Shown here one piece after another: positions 1-8,599 of a DNA stretch of 64,000 bases. The stretch is taken from positions 1 through 64,000 of the forward strand of contig NZ_JBAHUR010000016.1 of the NCBI RefSeq assembly GCF_036689815.1. Direction: 5' to 3'. Within the stretch, counting starts at the first letter, position 1, and every line of letters begins with the position of its first letter. The notes under the pieces were generated by a model. It did no database searches. It saw nothing but the letters and a program-made list of their open reading frames with translations, and was not told the DNA's origin. A program made the position numbers and the translations under genes. The DNA is from Magnetovibrio sp. PR-2 (GTDB lineage Bacteria > Pseudomonadota > Alphaproteobacteria > Rhodospirillales > Magnetovibrionaceae).

Positions 1-139
1 CGGCGCGCAAAAAGCCATCGCCACCGGGCACCTGCAAGGCCTGAGCCCCTGCTGGCACCTCCAGCGTCTGCACACTGTCTGGCTTTTGTGTTTGACCCCA
101 GTTGTTTACTGCGCCATCCAAAGCGCCACCCTCCGTCAT
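1..139 (-). CDS. N-terminal fragment of an unidentified, possibly large surface protein
   Basis: An open frame runs leftward from ATG at 139 to the window edge without a stop (46 codons seen); an in-frame TAG lies two codons upstream of the ATG, which fixes the maximum start. The visible peptide begins MTEGGALDGAVNNWG and continues with a Val/Pro/Gly-rich stretch (TLEVPAGAQALQVPGGDG). This style resembles the N-termini of large repeat-containing or RTX-like secreted proteins, but that is only an impression. No Shine-Dalgarno sequence is obvious. It could also be chance, as only 139 bases are available. Confidence 0.4.
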   Translation of the reverse strand, partial: MTEGGALDGAVNNWGQTQKPDSVQTLEVPAGAQALQVPGGDGFLRA

Positions 140-239
140 ATTCTATGCGTCAAATGTTCCACCAGGATTCTCCTGATGAGAGGTGGAATCAGTTTAACAC
201 ATTGCCCGCAAAACGAAGATACAAAATCCCACGAAATGG

Positions 240-3200
240 TTAACTTTGTATTCCCCGAACGGCGCAAACAGCCCGGTCGAGCTCTTTTTCAAAAGAATCA
301 ACAAGTTTTGGGATATTTCCACCCCCACCCTTCAAGGCCGAACTTAACGCCGTCGCGACTTGATAGAGGTCTTTCGCCGACAGATTCCCCGAAACACCTT
401 TGACGGTGTGCGCCAAACGGTGTGCGGTATCGCGTTCGCCTTGGGCCAAAGCTTCGCGCAAAAGCACGGCGTCTTCACCGTGGTCGTCCGCCAGTTTGAA
501 AAGGAATTTCAGATATAATTCCGGACGCCCCAGCATACGGTCTAGGCCATCGGTCAGGTCGAAACCATCTAAGGTGCCGGGCAACGACACGCCTTGGTGA
601 GCCGACAAGCCGCCCTGGCCTTGCTCCGGCTGAAGGCGGCTATCTAAACGTTTGACCGCCTGACCTTGGCGCAAACGATAAGCCGGTATCCACTTCAGCA
701 GCGTGGCGTAGAAATGGTCCACGTCGATGGGCTTGGGGATGAAATCGTTCATGCCAGCGTCCAGGCACTTATCCTTCTCCCCACGCATGGCATTAGCGGT
801 CATGGCGATGATCGGCAAGTCGTCGGAGCCATAGTTTTCACGGATCAAACTGGTCGAAACATACCCATCCATCACGGGCATGTGCAAATCCATCAGCACG
901 ACATCGTAGTACACTTTTTCAACACAAATTTTGCGATACGCCTGATCGCCGTCTTCGACGATGTCCACGCGCGCGCCTGCGTCTTGCAAAATTTCCTGGG
1001 CGACTTGTTGGTTGATGAGGTTGTCTTCCACCACCAACACCTCAGCACCCAGCAAAGCCTTGGACGCGGCTTGCAGAGTGTTGGAGGCGTCCACCCGGTT
1101 GTCCGACAACTGATCAACACCGAACACCTCCATGATGGTTTCAAACAACACGGTCGGCGTCACGGGTTTGAGCAAATAACCATCCAGCCCTGCTTCTTGC
1201 ACATGATCCACCACCAAGTCCCGACCATAGGCCGTTACCATGATGACCGTGGGCGCGCGGGGCAAGGTCAGGTCGGCGCGAATCTGTTCTGTCGTTTCCA
1301 ACCCGTCCATCTCGTCCATGACCCAGTCCATCAGAACGATGTCATAGAACCGCTGGTCTTCTTCAGCAGCGCGTTTCAGCTCCGCCAACGCCGCTGGGCC
1401 GGAGCCCACCGCAACCACATTAAAGCCAAAGGAGCTCATAACTTCAGTCAGGATTTCTCGTGCCGTTGGGTTGTCGTCCACGATCAAGGCCGGAGCCCCT
1501 AGCAAGTTCTTGGGCAGCGCAAGTTTGGGACCGCTCCGGCCTTGGCTTTGAAAGTGCGCCATGAAGGAGAAGGTCGAGCCTTCCCCCTCCACACTTTCAC
1601 ATCCAAGGTCGCCGCCCATCAGATTGACCAAGCGGCGCGAGATGGTGAGCCCCAGCCCAGTACCGCCGAAGCGGCGCGTGGTGGAGGTGTCAGCCTGGGC
1701 GAAAGCGTCAAACAGGGCAGAGACTTGCTCCTGGCTCATACCAACACCCGTGTCGCGGACAGAGAACTTCAGTTGCAACGCGCCATCTTCATCCGCATGA
1801 ACCAAGCTTACTGTCAGTACCACCTCTCCGGTTTCCGTAAACTTGATGGCATTGGACGCCAAGTTGATGAGGATTTGTTCCAAACGCAAAGGATCACCCA
1901 CCAACCAACACGGCACATCTGCATCGGTGGAGAACAGAATTTCCAGTTTTTTGTCTTCAACGGATGCCCCCACGACGTTGGCGACGTTTTCCAAAACTTG
2001 AGGCAAAGAAAAGTCCGTTGCTTCCAAGTCCAGCTTGCCCGCTTCGATTTTAGAAAAGTCCAAAATGTCGTTGATGATGCGCAAAAGCGATCGCGCCGAG
2101 GCCAGCATCTTGTTCAAATAATCGCTTTGCTGGCGATTGAGCTTGGTCTTCAGCGCCAAATAGCCCATGCCCAAAATCGCGTTCATGGGCGTGCGAATTT
2201 CGTGGGACATGTTGGCCAGGAATTCGCTTTTTGATTGGTTGGCGCGATCCGCTTCGGCTTTCGCCCATTCCAAGGCATCGATGATGGCCCTGCGTTCGGT
2301 GATGTCCAAGACCATGCCAATCATGCGCACAGGAATGCCGTGTTCATTGCGATAAATCTGGCCACGCTGATGAACGGATTTTTCCGTGCCATCCCCCAGC
2401 AAGACGCGATGTTCGAGATCCAACGGCTGTGCACGCTCCAACGCACCCGATATGGCTTCGTCCAGCGATGCGCGATCCTCGGGATGACAGCATGCCTTCA
2501 ATGCGTCAAGGGACGGTTCCAATTTGCCCGGTTGAGCGCCTACGATGGTGTAGAGTTGCTTAGACCAAACCATTTCGGACGATTTGAGGTCCCAATCCCA
2601 TGTGCCGACGTTGGCAATGGCTTCGGACAACGACAATCGTTCTTCGTTTTCGCGCACGATGCGCTCAGCCTCAATCCGGTCGGAAATGTCGCGCACCGTT
2701 GCGGTGGCGAACGTCTGACCGTCTTGTGTCAAGGTGGACAACGAAATCTCAACAGGGATTTCCCGCCCATCGCGCGCCACGGCGCGCAATTGCATATCCC
2801 GCCCCATGGGACGCGGGTGTGGACTTTTGAAGTAGTCAAGGCGTTGTTCCACGTGACCTGAACGTGCTGTCGCCGGCACCAGGTTTTCCACCCACATGGA
2901 GCAGAGCTCTTCTTCCGCATACCCAAACATCGCTTCGGCTTGATGGTTGGCACGGACGATCTGGCCTTGTTCATCGACCGTCAGCATCGCGTCCGGGGCT
3001 GTGCGCAACAGCTCTTCGACTTCCCGGCGTGCCGCCTGAGCGACTTCGTTGGCTTTCCAGGCCTGCCACAAAAAGCGAACCATAACAGCGGCGGAAAAAA
3101 GGACCAGGGGGATGATTGCAACGCCCCAGGTCAAATACAAGACCGTATCGTCCAGCCAGCGCTGGGTTTCTTCCTCGCTCCGCCGGCTACGCTCTAGCGC

Positions 3201-3707
3201 GGCATCGGACAAAGCTTCAAGGGCAATCAATGCGGGGGTGTCGTCAACTTTGACAACGTTGTCAACGCCGACGCTACCTAAGCCGTCAGCAAAACTTTTG
3301 CGCGCCAAAGCCACGTTGCGCACATATTCATCAATAACAGCCAGAAGACGTGACAGGGCTTCGCGTTCAGACTTGGAAATGCTCAAGGCACGATAATCAG
3401 CGACGGCAGCAACAAAATCCGCGCGATCAACCTCCATACGCGTCAAATAGTTTTCATCTTGGCGCAAGACGTAGTTTTTGAAATTGTGAATAAAACCGCC
3501 ATATCCCAAATTTTTGTGGATGCGGTTCATCAATTGCGAGGTGGCCGTAGCCGTGCGGTTATAATCGGACCAAATGCGCTCGGTCTCGTTCACCAAATTA
3601 ACCGCGTTGGTGCCGTACCAAACCAACGCAAAACTGAGGATGATACCGGCAAGGATGACGGCGGACGCCTTGCCTTTAAACCCGAGATTTCCCCATACCA
3701 TGGTCAT
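240..3707 (-). CDS. Membrane-bound hybrid sensor histidine kinase (PAS-PAS-HisKA-HATPase-REC-REC-Hpt)
   Basis: A 1155-residue protein containing a whole phosphorelay. Two membrane helices (about 13-35 and 187-213) bracket a helical periplasmic region. Two PAS domains follow (about 230-350 and 355-475). The HisKA box has the phospho-acceptor His502 in SHEIRTPMN, followed by an ATPase domain with DTGVGM and GGTGLGL motifs. Two receivers follow (about 750-870 with LMDWVMDEMDG, and 895-1015 with LMDLHMPVMDG), then a C-terminal Hpt with likely His1100 in AHTVKGVSGN. The signal sensed is unknown. The gene stands alone; an output regulator is not adjacent. The family (BarA/ArcB-like tripartite kinases) is certain, the pathway is not. 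Confidence 0.93.
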   Translation of the reverse strand: MTMVWGNLGFKGKASAVILAGIILSFALVWYGTNAVNLVNETERIWSDYNRTATATSQLMNRIHKNLGYGGFIHNFKNYVLRQDENYLTRMEVDRADFVAAVADYRALSISKSEREALSRLLAVIDEYVRNVALARKSFADGLGSVGVDNVVKVDDTPALIALEALSDAALERSRRSEEETQRWLDDTVLYLTWGVAIIPLVLFSAAVMVRFLWQAWKANEVAQAARREVEELLRTAPDAMLTVDEQGQIVRANHQAEAMFGYAEEELCSMWVENLVPATARSGHVEQRLDYFKSPHPRPMGRDMQLRAVARDGREIPVEISLSTLTQDGQTFATATVRDISDRIEAERIVRENEERLSLSEAIANVGTWDWDLKSSEMVWSKQLYTIVGAQPGKLEPSLDALKACCHPEDRASLDEAISGALERAQPLDLEHRVLLGDGTEKSVHQRGQIYRNEHGIPVRMIGMVLDITERRAIIDALEWAKAEADRANQSKSEFLANMSHEIRTPMNAILGMGYLALKTKLNRQQSDYLNKMLASARSLLRIINDILDFSKIEAGKLDLEATDFSLPQVLENVANVVGASVEDKKLEILFSTDADVPCWLVGDPLRLEQILINLASNAIKFTETGEVVLTVSLVHADEDGALQLKFSVRDTGVGMSQEQVSALFDAFAQADTSTTRRFGGTGLGLTISRRLVNLMGGDLGCESVEGEGSTFSFMAHFQSQGRSGPKLALPKNLLGAPALIVDDNPTAREILTEVMSSFGFNVVAVGSGPAALAELKRAAEEDQRFYDIVLMDWVMDEMDGLETTEQIRADLTLPRAPTVIMVTAYGRDLVVDHVQEAGLDGYLLKPVTPTVLFETIMEVFGVDQLSDNRVDASNTLQAASKALLGAEVLVVEDNLINQQVAQEILQDAGARVDIVEDGDQAYRKICVEKVYYDVVLMDLHMPVMDGYVSTSLIRENYGSDDLPIIAMTANAMRGEKDKCLDAGMNDFIPKPIDVDHFYATLLKWIPAYRLRQGQAVKRLDSRLQPEQGQGGLSAHQGVSLPGTLDGFDLTDGLDRMLGRPELYLKFLFKLADDHGEDAVLLREALAQGERDTAHRLAHTVKGVSGNLSAKDLYQVATALSSALKGGGGNIPKLVDSFEKELDRAVCAVRGIQS

Positions 3708-3755
3708 TTTTGTAACACTATATGACCACGCTTGTCATGTGGCTTTGAGAGAGAA

Positions 3756-4976
3756 TTATTTGGTGACGACTTCAGCAGAAGTGCGGGGCAATTCGAAGCT
3801 CAGTAGCCATGCCAGCAGCAAGAACACCGCAGACACGCCCAAGCACATCACCAATCCGCCCCACTGATAGGCCAGACCAGACAAAAGCGTGCCGACCAGG
3901 CGCCCGCCGGCGTTCGCCATGTAATAAAACCCGACATTGAGCGCCACGTGATCAGCTTCGGTATACGCCAAGACCAAGTAGGAGTGCACCGCCGAGTTCA
4001 CAGCAAACACAAAGCCAAACACCACCAAACCGAACAGCACCGCCATGGCCGGATAGACGTCCGCCCACACCAGCGCGGCAATGGTGACGGTGACCACGAT
4101 CAGCGCGAAGATCCAGCGTTGACTCAACGCACCGTCGGGGGCATGTTCGGATTTTCTCAAGACTTTGGGGGCCAAGGCCTGCACAAAACCGTAAGCAATC
4201 ACCCACGTCGCCATGTACCCGCCGACCTCAGTGTGCCCCCAGCCCAAAGCGGTTGCCAAAAACAAGGGCAAGCCCACCACGAACCAGATATCGCGAGAGC
4301 CAAACAAGAACAGGCGCGCGGCGGACAGATAGTTCATATCGCGGCTTTTGGACAAAATCTGGGTAAACTTGACCTTCACCTTCGCTTGTCCAATTTCGCC
4401 CGGCAGCAGCACAACAGACGCGGTCAAAACAACCACCAGTCCGGCGGCCATGGTCTGCAGGGCGCCGTGGAACCCCAACGTTTCCAACAGAACGCCACCC
4501 ATAAAAAAGCCCGCCCCTTTGAGCGCATTTTTCGACCCGGTCAGAACCGCGACCCACTTAAACAACGCCCCTTGCTCGCCCTCGGGCACCAAAAGCTTCA
4601 CAGCACTTTTGGAGCTCATCTTGGTCAAGTCTTTGGCGATGCCGGACAGGGCTTGCATACCCATCACAAAAGCCACGCCCAGGACAACAGGCCAAGTCTG
4701 GTCAAACATGGACAAGCCGCTGAGCGCCACGATCTGCAGCGCCAGCCCGGCAAACAGCGTGGACTTCAACCCCAAACGCGACGCGATCCAGCCGCCGATC
4801 AAGTTGGTGACGATGCCGAAGAATTCGTAGAGCAAAAACAACAGCGCAATTTCAAACGCGCTGTAGCCCAGCATGTAAAAGTGCAACAGCACCAACATGC
4901 GTAGTGCACCGTCGGTTAGGGTAAACCCCCAATAGGCCGCCGTGACGCATGCGTAGTTTTTGATGTCCTTACTCAT
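3756..4976 (-). CDS. arsJ: ArsJ-type organoarsenical efflux MFS transporter
   Basis: A 406-residue, very hydrophobic protein with about 12 membrane helices. The N-terminal pattern YWGFTLTDGALRMLVLLHF, the cytoplasmic GIAKDLTKMSSKSAVKLLVP segment and QILSKSRDMNYLSAARLFLFG match what I know of ArsJ, the MFS pump that exports 1-arseno-3-phosphoglycerate. In known systems arsJ sits next to a gapdh gene whose product makes that arsenate ester. Here no gapdh, arsR or arsC lies in the window; the neighbours are a hybrid kinase and a metallo-beta-lactamase-fold gene, 40 bases upstream on the same strand and likely cotranscribed. The substrate assignment is by family only. Confidence 0.8.
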   Translation of the reverse strand: MSKDIKNYACVTAAYWGFTLTDGALRMLVLLHFYMLGYSAFEIALLFLLYEFFGIVTNLIGGWIASRLGLKSTLFAGLALQIVALSGLSMFDQTWPVVLGVAFVMGMQALSGIAKDLTKMSSKSAVKLLVPEGEQGALFKWVAVLTGSKNALKGAGFFMGGVLLETLGFHGALQTMAAGLVVVLTASVVLLPGEIGQAKVKVKFTQILSKSRDMNYLSAARLFLFGSRDIWFVVGLPLFLATALGWGHTEVGGYMATWVIAYGFVQALAPKVLRKSEHAPDGALSQRWIFALIVVTVTIAALVWADVYPAMAVLFGLVVFGFVFAVNSAVHSYLVLAYTEADHVALNVGFYYMANAGGRLVGTLLSGLAYQWGGLVMCLGVSAVFLLLAWLLSFELPRTSAEVVTK

Positions 4977-5016
4977 GGGCGGCTTCTATCTCATTGAGGT
5001 GACGGTTGTGTGACGC

Positions 5017-5943
5017 CTATTCGAATTCCATTTGCATGAACACGTTTTGGGCGTTGCGTTTGGCGATTTGTTCGGACACAACCAAGTATTCAAATTGGGA
5101 TTGATCGATGGCGATGGCTTGTTCGACCACGCCACCGCTGTCGATGATCTCCCCAATTTTGGTGCGCAGATACATCAGGTAGTCATAAGTTTCCGCAGTG
5201 GCCCGTTTTAAGTCCGTGACAGCACCATGGCCGGGGACGATATATTTTGGATTGTAAGCCGCCATGGCTTGGAAAACTTCAACCCAACTGTCGGAAGCCC
5301 GGGCCGGACCGATGCCCAGCATGCGCCCCACATACACAATATCGCCCGTGAACATCACGCGCTTTTCAGGCATCCAGATAAAACTGTCGCCTAAGGTATG
5401 AGCGGGGCCAACGTGACGGATTTCAAAGCTTTCGCCGCCAAAACTTAAATCCAGCGCTTCATCGAAGGTCTCATCGGCATAAACCGCTTCGGTGCCAGCC
5501 AAGGCATCTTTGCCCATAAAGTTGGTGAGCCGGAAAAAATGGTCGTTCGTGCGGGCTTTGTGATCCTCAACACCTTCACTGGATGCAATGATGCGCGCGC
5601 CTAAGGCTTTGAAGTAGCCATTGCCAAGCCAGCGATGATCTTGCCCGCCGGAATTGATGACGATCTTCACGGGCTTGTCGGTGATGGTCTTAATTGCCGC
5701 GTGAACTTGCTCAGCCCCTTTGTAGCTTCCGCCCGGGTCGACCAGCAACACACCCTCGTCCGTCACCACCACGCCAAAGGTGGCGTTGTTGGCGAAGTTC
5801 GTGGGGTTGCGCTGTTCGTGCGGCCCAACGATGGCGTAGACGTTGTCGACCACGTTCATAACTTTGAGCTCCGCCGCCTGAACGACCGTACTCATTAGTC
5901 CAACACACACACCAAATGCACCCAACAGCGCTTTGCTCATCAC
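5017..5943 (-). CDS. Exported metallo-beta-lactamase-fold protein with incomplete metal site
   Basis: A 308-residue protein with a signal peptide (about 1-23, cleavage near VQAA). The fold motifs are recognisable: LLVDPGG near 67-72, GPAHTLGD with His182, FTGD with Asp201, and VPGHG with His239. The canonical HxHxDH motif reads S98-G-G100-Q-D102-H103, so two of the three histidines of the first zinc site are missing while Asp and the last His remain. It may bind a single metal or have changed chemistry. It lies upstream of arsJ on the same strand. The substrate is unknown; relatives include periplasmic SoxH-like and quinoprotein-associated hydrolases. Confidence 0.82.
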   Translation of the reverse strand: MMSKALLGAFGVCVGLMSTVVQAAELKVMNVVDNVYAIVGPHEQRNPTNFANNATFGVVVTDEGVLLVDPGGSYKGAEQVHAAIKTITDKPVKIVINSGGQDHRWLGNGYFKALGARIIASSEGVEDHKARTNDHFFRLTNFMGKDALAGTEAVYADETFDEALDLSFGGESFEIRHVGPAHTLGDSFIWMPEKRVMFTGDIVYVGRMLGIGPARASDSWVEVFQAMAAYNPKYIVPGHGAVTDLKRATAETYDYLMYLRTKIGEIIDSGGVVEQAIAIDQSQFEYLVVSEQIAKRNAQNVFMQMEFE

Positions 5944-5956
5944 TCACTCCCTCAAT

Positions 5957-5968
5957 AAAACTAGTTTT
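5957..5968. promoter_or_regulatory. Perfect 12-bp palindrome in a divergent intergenic region
   Basis: AAAACTAGTTTT is a perfect palindrome 14 bases upstream of the metallo-beta-lactamase-fold gene, in the AT-rich region shared with the divergent ggt gene. It could be an operator or chance AT-rich symmetry; no regulator gene is adjacent. Confidence 0.3.
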
Positions 5969-6128
5969 ATAGTTATATTATTTTGCATTGAACTGCAATC
6001 CCTAGCTCATAGATACGCCGACACGCCAAACAAAGAAATTCGGGATATCCCTAGCATCCCTAGAGAGGTGTTCACATTTCGTTATATTATGGCCGTCTGA
6101 AACGCCCTCGCATAGGATTGGAGTTTGC

Positions 6129-7844
6129 ATGTATCGATTGATTTTTGCCCTTGTTGTTAGTGTCAGCATCGGCACATCCGCATTGGCGCAAGACCGCACG
6201 CCCGAAGCCGCCACGGGGCGTACCGACCGCTCCAGTGTGAGCGCACCAAACTTCATGATCTCCGCCGCCAATCCATTGGCGGCACAAGCCGGATTTGACG
6301 TTTTGCAAGACGGCGGCTCGGCGGTGGATGCCATGGTGGCGACCCAGATGGTGCTGGGGCTTGTCGAACCGCAAAGCAGCGGCTTGGGCGGCGGGGCCTT
6401 TTTGGTCTACCACGACGCACAGACTGAACAGCCGACGACACTGGACGGGCGCGAGACCGCGCCGTTGGCGGCGACACCGGATCTCTTTTTAAAGCCGGAC
6501 GGCAGCCGCATGAAATTTTACGACGCGGTTGTCGGCGGACGTTCGGTGGGTACGCCCGGCACAGCGAAACTGATGTATGAGGCCCACCAGAAATACGGCA
6601 AACTGAGCTGGGCGCGCGTGCTGCAACCCGCCATCGACTTGGCGGAGACCGGCTTCAAAGTTTCCCCACGATTAGCGAAACTGATTGCCAAGGACCAAAA
6701 ACGTTTGGCGTCTCAGCCGGGAACGCGGGCTTGCTTTTTTGATGAAAACGGCGCACCGCTCAGTGCCGGTACACTTTTGAAGAACGCGGCCTACGCCGAC
6801 ACTCTCAAACGCATCTCTGCATCCGGCGCGGAAGCGTTTTACACAGGCGCCATTGCCGAAGATATCGTGCACGCTGTGCGCACGGCCTCCAATCCGGGTC
6901 TGTTGAGCCTGGACGATCTCGCCCAATATCAAATCGTCGAACGATCTGCCGTTTGCGCGCACTACCAAAACCACAAAGTGTGCGGCATGGGGCCGCCGTC
7001 TTCGGGGGCGCTGACGGTGGGCCAAATTTTAGGTCTGGTGGATCAGTTCGACCTGCCCGCACGCTCGCCCCTGGCCCTGCACATTATTGCCGAAGCCAGT
7101 CGTTTAGCCTTCGCAGACCGGGGGCTCTATATTGCCGACAGCGATTTTGTGACCATGCCCGAAGGCTTGCTGGACCCAACTTATCTCAAAGCACGCGCGG
7201 CCCTCATTGATCCCGCCCGCGCCATGGACGCGGCTGAACCCGGCATCCCGCCCTGGACCAAAGCCGAAGCCCGCAGCCCCGTTCAATCCATTGAGCTTCC
7301 CTCCACATCGCACATCTCCATCGTGGATGGTGCGGGCAACGCTGTGTCGCTGACCACCACCATTGAAAATGGGTTCGGATCGCGCATCATGGTGCGTGGT
7401 TTTTTGCTCAACAACGAACTCACGGATTTTTCGTTCTTGCCCGAAAAAGACGGCTACAAAGTCGCCAACCGGTTAGAGCCCGGTAAACGGCCACGCTCGT
7501 CCATGTCGCCGACCATCGTGTACGACCCGGATGGCCAGTTGAAAATGATTGTCGGCTCGCCCGGCGGTTCGCGCATCATTGGTTATGTGGCCGGGACCGT
7601 CATCGGCGTGCTCGGCTGGGGCCTGGATGTGCAAGACGCCATATCTGTACCTCACGCCGTCAAACGGTTTGGCACACTTGACGTGGAAACCGGGTCCGAA
7701 GCGCTTGCCCAACAGCTAGAAACGTTCGGCCATAAGGTGAAAGTGCGTGATTTGAACAGCGGCATACACGCCATCGTCAAACAAAACGGTGTATGGGTCG
7801 GTGGCGCCGACCCCCGTCGCGAGGGCGTCGTGCTGGGCAAGTAA
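6129..7844 (+). CDS. ggt: Gamma-glutamyltransferase (glutathione hydrolase)
   Basis: A 571-residue precursor with a signal peptide (about 1-20, ending SALAQ). The family hydrolyses or transfers the gamma-glutamyl group of glutathione in the periplasm and matures by autocleavage. The expected nucleophile is Thr393 in PSTSHISIVD, the start of the small subunit, followed by NAVSLTTTIENGFGS, which contributes to the active site. GLGGGAF near residue 80 and SSMSPTI and SPGGSRI near 455-485 are further family motifs. The start has the expected signal peptide directly after it. The gene is divergent from the metallo-beta-lactamase-fold gene and appears monocistronic. Confidence 0.95.
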   Translation: MYRLIFALVVSVSIGTSALAQDRTPEAATGRTDRSSVSAPNFMISAANPLAAQAGFDVLQDGGSAVDAMVATQMVLGLVEPQSSGLGGGAFLVYHDAQTEQPTTLDGRETAPLAATPDLFLKPDGSRMKFYDAVVGGRSVGTPGTAKLMYEAHQKYGKLSWARVLQPAIDLAETGFKVSPRLAKLIAKDQKRLASQPGTRACFFDENGAPLSAGTLLKNAAYADTLKRISASGAEAFYTGAIAEDIVHAVRTASNPGLLSLDDLAQYQIVERSAVCAHYQNHKVCGMGPPSSGALTVGQILGLVDQFDLPARSPLALHIIAEASRLAFADRGLYIADSDFVTMPEGLLDPTYLKARAALIDPARAMDAAEPGIPPWTKAEARSPVQSIELPSTSHISIVDGAGNAVSLTTTIENGFGSRIMVRGFLLNNELTDFSFLPEKDGYKVANRLEPGKRPRSSMSPTIVYDPDGQLKMIVGSPGGSRIIGYVAGTVIGVLGWGLDVQDAISVPHAVKRFGTLDVETGSEALAQQLETFGHKVKVRDLNSGIHAIVKQNGVWVGGADPRREGVVLGK

Positions 7845-7873
7845 GACCCGTTCAGGCGTTTAAACGGCAAAAC

Positions 7874-8410
7874 TTACCCGGTCAAAAGCTCCTCTTTGCG
7901 CTCTTTGCCTTGTGCCGTTTGGGCTTCGACAGCTTCCGATTCTTGTAACGCCAGCAGAGGCCCAAGCCCCATATTCGACGCGATGTTGGCGCTGACATCG
8001 ATCTCGGAATACTGCACGCTCATTTCGGTTTGCTGGAACATAATGGCCGTAGTGGAGCCGTTCATGTGACTGTTCGTCGCCATGCGCTCGACCATTTTGC
8101 GCGTGATCATGTCTTCGATCTGAGCGCGCTGTTCGGCAGGCATATTTTCCAGATCTTCTTCGCTAAGCCCCATTGAACGCAGGATTTTTTCGCGCAGTTC
8201 CTCCTTTTTCTTTTCTTCAAGCTCTTCGAGAAACTTCGAAAACCCCTTCTCGCGAATTTCATCGATAAGGCGTTTATCCTCTTCGATGATTTCGGTTTCA
8301 GTGGTTTGGGTTTTAACCTCAACAACAGCAACTTTTCGCGACTGCACCACGGCGGCTGCAGGTCCTGTTGAGTTGTGTGAAATTCCATCCATGTCCATGT
8401 GCATCTCCAT
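7874..8410 (-). CDS. Uncharacterised, highly charged protein
   Basis: A 178-residue protein that I do not recognise. It has no signal peptide or membrane segment. Residues about 40-85 are Glu/Lys-rich and should form long helices or a coiled coil (RLIDEIREKGFSKFLEELEE). Residues 85-115 contain LRSMGLSEEDLENMPAEQRA, a form common in small alphaproteobacterial proteins of unknown role. The Met/His-rich start (MEMHMDMDG) is unusual. It is convergent with ggt and separated by 29 bases. Codon use matches the neighbours, supporting a real gene. Confidence 0.7.
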   Translation of the reverse strand: MEMHMDMDGISHNSTGPAAAVVQSRKVAVVEVKTQTTETEIIEEDKRLIDEIREKGFSKFLEELEEKKKEELREKILRSMGLSEEDLENMPAEQRAQIEDMITRKMVERMATNSHMNGSTTAIMFQQTEMSVQYSEIDVSANIASNMGLGPLLALQESEAVEAQTAQGKERKEELLTG

Positions 8411-8599
8411 ATTTCACCAAGGACCCTGATCATGGCGTGTTGAACGACTGCGGATTGAATGCAATGGATATGCCACAGACATACAAGATTAACCCCCATA
8501 CTAAGTTCGGGTATTGATCAAAGCCGCACTTAAGATGTATTATTAATAAAACTAAAGGGGGATTCTGACGGCGCTTGCGCGCCGACGGTATTGTAGTGC

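Noticed and set aside
666-2861. Several long plus-strand frames in the first 3 kb
   Set aside because: All are antisense to the hybrid histidine kinase and show no domains.
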